Shown here in pieces: positions 14,756 through 19,361 of a stretch of DNA of 19,361 nt. A program made the position numbers and the translations under genes. The DNA is from Candidatus Lloydbacteria bacterium RIFCSPLOWO2_02_FULL_54_12 (GTDB lineage: Bacteria > Patescibacteriota > Minisyncoccia > Phycocordibacterales > UBA6899), in assembly GCA_001819095.1 (NCBI GenBank), contig MHLS01000058.1, forward strand, positions 1,473 to 20,833, given 5' to 3'. The first letter of the stretch is position 1. Every line of letters starts with the position of its first letter. The notes below the pieces were generated by a model. It saw only the letters and a list, made by a program, of their open reading frames with translations, ran no database searches and was not told the DNA's origin.

Positions 14756-15109
14756 CTAGGGCAATTCGTCCGCAACCTCGATGGCGTGAATATGGTAGTG
14801 CTCGCGGATGGATTTATTTTTGAGCGTATTCTCGAAGAGCATATCGTAGTCGTTCCGGAGCGCAAGTTTGATGTCGTAGAGTTCGTTGTATTCGGGGACG
14901 GTCAGGGCGTTCTCGTCCGCGTGGCGCCGAAGCGTGATCAAATGGTGCGTCTTCGTGATGCGGTCGTAGGGATATTCGTTGGGAAGGAGTCGCCAGTAGG
15001 TGAACTCTTTGATGGACGCGGCGCGGCAGAGGTAGCAGACGTCCGGCTCCCGTTTCTTCCGGTATTCCTCGTAGCGTGCGGCGGTCTCGGGTTTGCGTAG
15101 TGACGTCAT
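14756..15109 (-). CDS. HIT-like nucleotide-binding protein
   Basis: 117 residues. The C-terminal HYHIHAI (His104, 106, 108) fits the histidine-triad pattern, in which the central His attacks nucleoside phosphate linkages. CYLC (25-28) resembles the zinc-binding pair of many HIT proteins. The usual Asn-Gly and Gly-Gln residues just before the triad are not evident, so this is a divergent member. Its ATG begins one base after the stop codon of the methyltransferase-domain gene (TGATATG on the minus strand), which indicates translational coupling and a shared role. Confidence 0.7.
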   Translation of the reverse strand: MTSLRKPETAARYEEYRKKREPDVCYLCRAASIKEFTYWRLLPNEYPYDRITKTHHLITLRRHADENALTVPEYNELYDIKLALRNDYDMLFENTLKNKSIREHYHIHAIEVADELP

Positions 15110-15110
15110 A

Positions 15111-17126
15111 TCAGTTATTTGCCGTTAAAGCGGGTCGGGCGCCTTTTCCGCGAAAGACCCCCGCATCATGCAGTTCTTTATATATGAAAGGAGCATACTT
15201 TTGCAAAAGTTCCTCACGGTAGGGCCGGTCGAGTAGGGCGATCTCCTCGAGCGCGATCGTGCCCGAGCCCGTCTCCTCTTTCCGGTCGGTGTAGTGCGCC
15301 AATTTATTTTTGAGTGACAGCGGTTTCCCGTTCTTCATCACCAGTCCGCCGTCGGCGTCCTCGATAAGACTTTTTGCCGCCCCGTAGACGATCGCCTTCC
15401 GCAGTGCTTTGTACGGCACCTGCTTTCGTTTCCTGCTCCGCCGGTTGTGTGTGTTGAAGAGCTGACCCCCGCCCTCCATGTCGAGAAAGTAGCCGAGTGC
15501 GTCTTTTATGTGGGCGGCCTTTTCCGCGTCGTTTGTGGCCACTGGAGCTTCTGTTGTTTCCGTGATGTCGTTTGGTAAGAATACCGCCGCTTTGTGCTTC
15601 GGGTCCGCGGCACTCTTTTGCGCGAGGATATATTCGGCGCCGCGAAAGATTTTCTGCTTGGAACGTTCGAGGAATTTCTTCCCGCGGGTCCTCTCGAGCT
15701 GTTCCAAGAAACCCGGATGCGCGTGAAACGTCGTGTGGGGCGCGGTCAAAAGCGCGAGGCCGTGCGCCGAAAGCTTCGCGAAAAACGTCTCCGGCAGGAG
15801 CTCCTTGTGTACGATGCGGAGGAGCCCGTCCGCTTTGAGCACGCGTACCATTTCGCCGAGCGCCGTATCGACGTCCTTGGGCGCGCGTTTGAGGAGATTG
15901 TCGAGCGAGGAGCATTCCACCATCTCGAACGCATCGTCCTTGATGGGGAGCCGGAGCATGTCACCGACGACATTCTTCGGTATGTCCCAGTAGTCCTTTT
16001 TCTCGAGCCGAACTGCCTGACCTTCGAACTTGTCCTCGCCTTTCTTGATCATTGCGGTCGAGATGTCGAGGTTGAAGATCTCCGGTTTTGTGAGTCCGCT
16101 CGCTTCGTAGAGATATTCGAGGTCCATGTGCGCCTGTGCTTCGACGTGCGGTCCCGAGGCGACGGAGAGAATAGTTTTGGGCATCCCCTCAATCTCTCCC
16201 TTCTTGACGCGCGCGATCAGGTCCTGAACGGCAAAACGATACTCCCAGTACTGCGGCAAGTGGTCCATCAATTCCGCGTACTCTCGGGAGATATCGTCCC
16301 ACTCTTTTTTGTCGCCCGTCGTCATCGCCCGCCCGAGCGCGTAGCGGAATTTCTGGAGGTCGTTCACCAGCGTCTTCGGAAGGGCCGCGCCCTTGGTGCG
16401 GGTGCTTTTGTGCGTCGCAGCGTTCGTGGGCGGAAGGGTCTCGTTTTTTGTCGCGTCGAGGACGAAGGGCTCGTCGCCCAAAAGCTCTTCCCAGTCGGTG
16501 CCGGCGAAGTCGATCATCTCTGCCGCCGTGGCGACTCGTGACTCCTCGGGGAACGCGCTCATTCCGAGCCGCTCTTTCGTCGGGCCGCAATCTCCCGGTT
16601 GTCTGCAGATGGTCGTGTAGCGCAACTCGAGCGCTCCGTCGGAAAAATCACCACGGATATTCTCGGGTAGTTCGCCGTAAAGCGTTCCCAGCGCTTTCTT
16701 GTGGATCTCGCGGTAACCGCTTTGGAGCGACTCGCCGCTCAATCTTTTGCGTGCATCTTGTACTTCTTTCCGCACGCCGCTCCCGATCTCGGCGCGCACT
16801 TCGACGGCATGTCCCGTATTCGCATTAAAGAGGATGGTCACCAGGTCCAAGCCGCTCTTCTCTGCCTCAAGGATCTTTTCGTCGCTCGGAATGTAGTATC
16901 TTGGGAGCACGCGCTGGTAATACTGTTCGGGAGATATGTGCATCTTTTCACCGAAGGCTCCGCTTTCCGCCGGATTTTCCTGACGCAGATGTGTTTCACC
17001 AAAAAGGACGTCCGCACCCCCCTCTTCGGGTGATTGCGCGGCCGGAATTGCTCCCGCAGTGTTTTCTCCGATGTCGGGCGGGAGGTCGGCGGCCGGTTCG
17101 GGGATAGGCGCAGCGTTTCTGTTCAT
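15111..17126 (-). CDS. large protein with a class I SAM-dependent methyltransferase domain
   Basis: 671 residues from the chosen start. An acidic, Pro-rich N-terminus (about 1-60) is followed by a region of unknown fold (60-290), then a methyltransferase-like domain: motif I KTILSVASGPHVEA (about 317-330), acidic motif II in IFNLDIS (about 350-356), then GDMLRLPIKDDAFEMVECSS and LGEMVRVLKADGLLRIVHKE. The motif I glycines are reduced (S-G-P), so activity is not certain. The C-terminal 170 residues are basic and unknown. I chose the ATG at 17126 because an extended -10 ends seven bases upstream and because an in-frame ATG at 17210 falls inside a hammerhead ribozyme. Translationally coupled to the HIT-like gene. 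Substrate unknown. Confidence 0.65.
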   Translation of the reverse strand: MNRNAAPIPEPAADLPPDIGENTAGAIPAAQSPEEGGADVLFGETHLRQENPAESGAFGEKMHISPEQYYQRVLPRYYIPSDEKILEAEKSGLDLVTILFNANTGHAVEVRAEIGSGVRKEVQDARKRLSGESLQSGYREIHKKALGTLYGELPENIRGDFSDGALELRYTTICRQPGDCGPTKERLGMSAFPEESRVATAAEMIDFAGTDWEELLGDEPFVLDATKNETLPPTNAATHKSTRTKGAALPKTLVNDLQKFRYALGRAMTTGDKKEWDDISREYAELMDHLPQYWEYRFAVQDLIARVKKGEIEGMPKTILSVASGPHVEAQAHMDLEYLYEASGLTKPEIFNLDISTAMIKKGEDKFEGQAVRLEKKDYWDIPKNVVGDMLRLPIKDDAFEMVECSSLDNLLKRAPKDVDTALGEMVRVLKADGLLRIVHKELLPETFFAKLSAHGLALLTAPHTTFHAHPGFLEQLERTRGKKFLERSKQKIFRGAEYILAQKSAADPKHKAAVFLPNDITETTEAPVATNDAEKAAHIKDALGYFLDMEGGGQLFNTHNRRSRKRKQVPYKALRKAIVYGAAKSLIEDADGGLVMKNGKPLSLKNKLAHYTDRKEETGSGTIALEEIALLDRPYREELLQKYAPFIYKELHDAGVFRGKGARPALTANN

Positions 17127-17133
17127 GACTTCA

Positions 17134-17142
17134 ATACTAACA
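17134..17142 (-). promoter_or_regulatory. extended -10 element, predicted leaderless start of the methyltransferase-domain gene
   Basis: TGTTAGTAT on the minus strand fits TG-n-TANNNT. Seven bases separate it from the ATG at 17126, so the transcript would begin at or beside the start codon. No good -35 is seen, as is common with extended -10 promoters. Confidence 0.4.
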
Positions 17143-17173
17143 TGATGATCGGGCTTCTCCCGTGCCGTCGTTG

Positions 17174-17226
17174 TGCTGTTTCGTCGTTTCCGACTCGTCA
17201 GGAGAAGCATGCACTTCTCTACAGCA
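17174..17226 (-). ncRNA. hammerhead ribozyme 2 (type III), 3' boundary of the RNA unit
   Basis: On the minus strand: stem III strand TGCTGT (17226-17221), cleavage residue A (17220), stem I GAGAAG / CTTCTC around TGCATG, core CTGACGA (17201-17195), stem II GTCG / CGAC around GAAA, core GAAA (17182-17179), then ACAGCA completing a 6-bp stem III that shares the last core A. All conserved hammerhead core residues (CUGANGA, GAAA, NUH) are present. The cleavage triplet is GUA. Stems I and II are closed and stem III is open, making this type III. The stem I loop UGCAUG is self-complementary. Predicted cleavage is between 17220 and 17219. Confidence 0.88.
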
Positions 17227-17588
17227 AGACGGGAAGAGCAAACGTTTGCTCTTCCCGTCGGGGGGTGATCGGCCGCATGTGGTTACCGTGAGACTTCGAC
17301 TCACGCACACACGGCCATCTTTCGGCGGTTTTCCGCGTCATCGAGCGATGTCAGTCGACTGACACTTCACGGGCATTTTTTGTTCCCCGTGAATGTGCTC
17401 GGTTTTTCTGCCGGGAGCGACCCGACAGTGTTTACCGGCCTCAACGGACCGGAGGCTACAGACATTCCCCAACACCTGTATGCAAGTGACGCCTCTTGCG
17501 AAGCAGCACGTGCATACAGGCGTTGGTACCATTCAAAGAACTCACTGTTTCGCTCTTTCGAGCTCATCAGCGGAGACACACGTCTCCG
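17220..17588 (-). ncRNA. 369-nt structured RNA bounded by two hammerhead cleavage sites
   Basis: Cleavage by both ribozymes would release the RNA from 17588 (5'-OH) to 17220 (2',3'-cyclic phosphate). Its interior (plus coordinates) holds: a helix of about 20 bp (17469-17488 with 17507-17526), CCGGCC-type hairpin 17435-17452, CTG.CGGG hairpin 17408-17428, TTCACGGG hairpin 17366-17393, palindrome 17349-17364, CATCG/CGATG 17339-17350, GCGG-UUUU-CCGC 17325-17336, long bulged hairpin 17267-17319 and the 32-base palindrome 17228-17259. Several pairs are G-U only on the minus-strand RNA, which favours that strand as the functional transcript. Function unknown. Ligation of the ends would rebuild hammerhead 1 using the stem III strand of hammerhead 2. 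Confidence 0.75.
17228..17259. repeat. 32-base perfect palindrome
   Basis: Two exact 16-base halves meeting at 17243/17244, centred on AAACGTTT. In RNA it would fold as a 14-bp stem with an ACGU loop. It sits next to hammerhead 2 inside the 369-nt unit. No T-run follows on either strand, so it is not a typical terminator. Confidence 0.85.
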
Positions 17589-17593
17589 GACAG
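17545..17593 (-). ncRNA. hammerhead ribozyme 1 (type III), 5' boundary of the RNA unit
   Basis: On the minus strand: stem III strand CTGT (17593-17590), cleavage residue C (17589, triplet GUC), stem I CGGAGAC / GTCTCCG around GTGT, core CTGATGA (17570-17564), stem II GCTC / GAGC around GAAA, core GAAA (17551-17548), then CAG completing a stem III of four pairs plus a possible U-G. Every conserved core residue of the hammerhead family is present. Stems I and II are closed and stem III is open, so it is type III. Predicted cleavage is between 17589 and 17588, leaving the ribozyme on the 5' end of the downstream product. Confidence 0.92.
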
Positions 17594-17749
17594 CTAGGGA
17601 TTTTGTACGAGTTCCCTTTCTCGGGGTGTTCTTGCCTGTTCTATGCGTACCACCCGTGCCTGTTTCCCGGATCCTATCCTCGGGTCGTGCGCCAATGTGA
17701 CGCGCGATTTATCGTCGGACACAGCAGGCGCCGACTAGCTTCCTCAACA

Positions 17750-18019
17750 TCACCTTACGGCGACGTTGAGCGCTCGCCCTAAGTGGTCCCGGAGGTCCAC
17801 GCCTTGCGGCGGGCCATCCAGTTCCACAAAGAGCGCGCTGCCGCCTCCGCCAAAGAAGCGATGCGGGATGTCCTTTTGGACAAGCGCATGCTCCACATGG
17901 CGGACACGGGAAGCGCACGTCGAGCAGTGGTTGTGGTCCATCCCGACTTCGAATTGGACCTTGCCACCCTCGACGCGGACTTCACGGCTGTTTGACCAGC
18001 CGGCCACGTTAACTCTCAT
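17750..18019 (-). CDS. small Cys/His-containing protein, unknown function
   Basis: 89 residues from the ATG at 18019, chosen because AGGAGA lies seven bases upstream and a conserved leader (18047-18076) precedes it. A DHNHCSTCASRVRHVEH segment (about 28-44) clusters two Cys and four His, which could bind a metal. A Gly run (57-60) separates this from a C-terminal segment reading SALFVELDGPPQGVDLRDHL. No family recognised. It is the last of three small genes with the same leader and lies 156 bases upstream of hammerhead 1 in the same direction. An overlapping plus-strand frame exists but lacks a ribosome binding site. Confidence 0.55.
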   Translation of the reverse strand: MRVNVAGWSNSREVRVEGGKVQFEVGMDHNHCSTCASRVRHVEHALVQKDIPHRFFGGGGSALFVELDGPPQGVDLRDHLGRALNVAVR

Positions 18020-18046
18020 GGCGCGTCTCCTGTGTTGTGCTTCAGA

Positions 18047-18076
18047 CCCCGAAGCGTGGGTTGCGCAGAATGCGCC
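18047..18076 (-). promoter_or_regulatory. conserved two-hairpin leader, copy A
   Basis: On the minus strand GGCGCA-TTC-TGCGC followed by AACCCACGCTTCGGGG: a first hairpin GCGCA/TGCGC and a second CCC...GGG pairing, ending 27 bases before the ATG at 18019. Copies precede the other two small genes at a similar distance (18391-18420 and 19065-19091). Confidence 0.6.
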
Positions 18077-18118
18077 GATCTCTTTTTGGACGACCCCCCG
18101 ACGCCTCCCCACGGTTTG

Positions 18119-18367
18119 TCACACGTAGTCGGACGGGGCTTCTATCGTCCAGTTGTCCAAAATGCGGGCAACCACCCCGGGGTCATATGGGCCGAAACCG
18201 TATGATGTTCCGAAGATCCGCCTTTGCACCGTGTCGGCCAACCCACCGCCCTCTACCTCTTCCGCGGGGATCCCGTTTTCTTCGGCTACATCGGAGTGAA
18301 GGTTGGAGGCGTAGTGTTCGTCGCTAAAAACGATGCGCCCGGCGGTGACGATGAATTTGACGATCAT
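18119..18367 (-). CDS. small protein of unknown function
   Basis: 82 residues, starting MIVKFIVTAGRIVFSDEHYA, with an acidic, Gly-rich centre (NGIPAEEVEGGGLADTVQRR) and YGFGPYDPG near residue 56-64. The start is supported by AGGAGA six bases upstream and by leader copy B. No signal peptide, membrane segment or known motif. Composition is that of a soluble globular protein. Middle member of three small genes on the same strand, with 99- and 192-base spacers on either side. Confidence 0.6.
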   Translation of the reverse strand: MIVKFIVTAGRIVFSDEHYASNLHSDVAEENGIPAEEVEGGGLADTVQRRIFGTSYGFGPYDPGVVARILDNWTIEAPSDYV

Positions 18368-18390
18368 TGTCGTCTCCTATTCCCGGTTTT

Positions 18391-18420
18391 CCCCGAGGAG
18401 TGGGTGGCGCAGGATGCGCG
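18391..18420 (-). promoter_or_regulatory. conserved two-hairpin leader, copy B
   Basis: On the minus strand CGCGCA-TCC-TGCGC, then CACCCACTCCTCGGGG. It ends 23 bases before the ATG at 18367. The stem GCGCA/TGCGC and the CCC/GGG pairing are retained although loop bases differ from copies A and C. Confidence 0.6.
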
Positions 18421-18484
18421 ACGCGCTTGAAGATTCAAAGAACTTTCTCTACGAATGCTCGAAAGGATCAAGCATTCGATAAAG

Positions 18485-18504
18485 CGCAGAACCGAAGTTC
18501 TGCG
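18485..18504 (-). ncRNA. hairpin with cUUCGg tetraloop in the spacer between small genes
   Basis: On the minus strand CGCAGAAC-TTCG-GTTCTGCG, an 8-bp perfect stem with the very stable C(UUCG)G loop. It is followed by a second inverted repeat (CGAATGCT...AGCATTCG, about 18451-18477). No strong T-run follows (CTTTAT only). It may be a transcript-stability or processing hairpin, or a weak terminator, between the 160-residue and 82-residue protein genes. Confidence 0.5.
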
Positions 18505-18559
18505 AATGCGGTCTCGCCCGGGGGTTATGTGTTGCCCCGGATCCCCGCTCTTGCCTCCG

Positions 18560-19042
18560 CTACGCGTCGAGGGTCCCCCGTTCCATGAAGCGATCGAAGA
18601 TCGCCCGCATGGTGTCGTGGCCCCCGCACTCGCAGTCGACTCGCCTGGCGGCGCTCATCCCCATGAGTGCGATCACATTCTCCTTTGCGGGAAGACTGCA
18701 ATTGCACAGCACGTAGGTGACCCGCTCCGGTGGGAGTTGCGCGGAGAGCGCAACGGCACGTTGGGAGCCGTTCGCCCCGACGTACACCACGAGGTGGTCG
18801 ATCTCGGTCGCGTGCTTCTGGAGTTCTTCCCAGAGTGCGCCGATCTCTTCCTGGCGGTTCGCGGTGAGCGTCTTCCCCTCGCTCGGCGTGCGCTCGTAGC
18901 TTCCCGGGGCCCGTTTTGCTCCCCAGGCTTCGCCCTTTGTGTTCTGAAGGACGAGCGCTTCGGCGCCGCAGGGAGATGTGTGGAGTCCGCTCGGAAGTTC
19001 GCCATGGCCGACGGTGTTGTACGTTACGAATGCGGTTTTCAT
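18560..19042 (-). CDS. 160-residue protein of unknown function with Rossmann-like core
   Basis: The start at 19042 is supported by AAGGAGA seven bases upstream and by leader copy C. The centre reads IDHLVVYVGANGSQRAVALSAQLPPERVTYVLCNCSLP, a beta strand, Gly-rich turn, helix and strand pattern suggestive of a nucleotide-binding or Rossmann-like fold. Cys residues occur in LCNC and RRVDCECGGHD, which could bind metal. No signal peptide or membrane segment. No family recognised. First of three small genes with shared leaders. A longer plus-strand frame overlaps but has no ribosome binding site. Confidence 0.6.
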   Translation of the reverse strand: MKTAFVTYNTVGHGELPSGLHTSPCGAEALVLQNTKGEAWGAKRAPGSYERTPSEGKTLTANRQEEIGALWEELQKHATEIDHLVVYVGANGSQRAVALSAQLPPERVTYVLCNCSLPAKENVIALMGMSAARRVDCECGGHDTMRAIFDRFMERGTLDA

Positions 19043-19064
19043 TCACTTTCTCCTTGCCCCAATT

Positions 19065-19091
19065 CCCGGAGCCTGGGTTGCGCGTATGCGC
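19065..19091 (-). promoter_or_regulatory. conserved two-hairpin leader, copy C
   Basis: On the minus strand CGCGC-ATA-CGCG followed by CAACCCAGGCTCCGGG. It ends 22 bases before the ATG at 19042. The first stem is shifted but still pairs (CGCG/CGCG). Confidence 0.55.
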
Positions 19092-19126
19092 GGATGTCGT
19101 ATGTAAAGAACATTTCGGGATAGCGT

Positions 19127-19256
19127 ATCTGTCCCCGACCAAAGCGACGCCTCTCTTCTTGTGTACAAGGTCCGACCTTGTATCGCAGGAATAAGGGTTT
19201 TTTCAGTACAAGGTCCGACCTCGTACTAGATTCGTGGCCTTGGTCGGGGACAGATG
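19127..19256. repeat. 16-base inverted repeat framing a palindrome pair
   Basis: ATCTGTCCCCGACCAA (19127-19142) is the exact reverse complement of 19241-19256. Inside lies the repeat unit 19164-19226. The right arm continues into a small hairpin GGGAC-agat-GTCCC. The layout resembles a small non-autonomous element with terminal inverted repeats; no transposase is present and no target duplication is obvious. Confidence 0.6.
19164..19226. repeat. paired-palindrome repeat unit (copy 4)
   Basis: TACAAGGTCCGACCTTGTA (19164-19182), a perfect 9-1-9 palindrome, and a second copy with one change (19208-19226), separated by 25 bases that include TCGCAGGAATA and a T6 run. The degenerate counterpart is at 5670-5735. 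Confidence 0.7.
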
Positions 19257-19361
19257 TCCCCGGTTGCCCCACTCGTGTCCGGTTAAATTCCGGTAGATAT
19301 AGAAATGGCCCGTCTGTTGAGCGATAATAGTTGTGTCAAGCAATTATTCATCTCTCACCCA

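Larger units (their letters stand above)
17127..17749. other. 623-base gene-free region holding the paired-hammerhead RNA unit
   Basis: No reading frame here is convincing. On the minus strand the region holds a degenerate leader-like element (about 17680-17730), hammerhead 1 (17545-17593), a structured interior, hammerhead 2 (17174-17226) and the methyltransferase gene promoter. Inverted repeats occupy most of 17220-17588. The intervening 17594-17749 shows small hairpins and no clear promoter. Confidence 0.75.
19043..19361. other. 319-base gene-free right end
   Basis: Holds leader copy C (19065-19091), the framed palindrome pair (19127-19256) and, from 19265 to the end, AT-richer sequence in which I see no gene. 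A TTGACA-like hexamer on the minus strand near 19335-19340 has no fitting -10. Confidence 0.6.

Noticed and set aside
17127..17210. Longer N-terminus of the methyltransferase-domain protein from the ATG at 17210
   Set aside because: That ATG lies in the stem I loop of hammerhead 2 and has no ribosome binding site; the ATG at 17126 follows an extended -10 and starts a more protein-like sequence.
17228..17259. The 32-base palindrome as a simple intrinsic terminator
   Set aside because: Neither strand has a T-run after it, and it lies inside the ribozyme-bounded RNA.
17320..17344. A third hammerhead-like segment on the minus strand (UCGAUGA, GCGG-AAAA-CCGC, GAAA)
   Set aside because: The first core residues are UC rather than CU, stem II is offset by an unpaired C on each side, and no stem III or NUH cleavage site can be formed.
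17469..17526. Integron attC site
   Set aside because: CCAAC...GTTGG ends and length are suggestive, but R-box consensus (RYYYAAC and GTTRRRY), asymmetric spacers and an integrase are missing, and it lies inside the ribozyme-bounded unit.
18047..19091. Leader copies as coding repeats (plus-strand peptides PEAWVAQNA, PEEWVAQDA, PGAWVARMR)
   Set aside because: The plus-strand frames have no ribosome binding sites and one is soon interrupted; position before minus-strand starts and retained stems fit a leader better. Not fully excluded.
18455..19123. 222-residue plus-strand frame
   Set aside because: It is antisense to the 160-residue minus-strand gene, has low-complexity composition and no ribosome binding site.

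Overview
The window looks like a chromosomal segment of a Patescibacteria (Candidate Phyla Radiation) bacterium, probably of the Parcubacteria/Paceibacteria type. This rests on gene content and style: a trigger factor without its PPIase domain, a lone MshEN-PilB pilus ATPase, an H+-translocating pyrophosphatase, many genes without a Shine-Dalgarno (SD) site and some apparently leaderless, short acidic membrane-anchored proteins, and dispersed palindromic repeats. TGA is used as a stop codon, so the code is standard. The lineage is inference; no rRNA or other marker is present.

Layout. 1-1154: the 5' end of clpP (minus) and an M48 membrane protease (plus) diverge from promoters that share a -35 box. 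1213-4283: a class I glutamine amidotransferase-like hydrolase, an HD-domain protein and trigger factor, all minus. 4449-5430: two small exported or membrane-anchored proteins (minus). 5431-5744: a 314-base gene-free spacer with a palindromic repeat, three helically phased DnaA boxes and a second repeat type. 5745-11313 (minus): nusA, then an H+-pyrophosphatase, then a Cache-PAS sensor kinase. The nusA leader holds an intrinsic terminator that looks like an attenuator. 11485-13236 (plus): pilB. 13419-17126 (minus): a saccharopine-dehydrogenase-like oxidoreductase, a HIT-like protein and a large methyltransferase-domain protein, the last two translationally coupled.

17127-17749 has no convincing gene but holds the most striking object. 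Two complete type III hammerhead ribozymes lie on the minus strand in the same orientation, with predicted cleavage at 17589/17588 and 17220/17219. They bound a 369-nt RNA packed with hairpins, including a 32-base perfect palindrome and a helix of about 20 bp. Double cleavage would release an RNA with 5'-OH and 2',3'-cyclic phosphate ends. Joining those ends would rebuild a hammerhead across the junction, the arrangement seen in viroid-like RNAs and retrozymes. I infer a ribozyme-excised, possibly circular, structured RNA encoded on a bacterial chromosome.

17750-19042 holds three small unknown genes (minus), each preceded by the same roughly 28-base two-hairpin leader and a strong AGGAGA-type SD, unlike most of the window. 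They lie just upstream of the ribozyme unit in the same direction and may be co-transcribed with it. The right end (19043-19361) has no gene and contains a palindrome pair framed by a 16-base inverted repeat.
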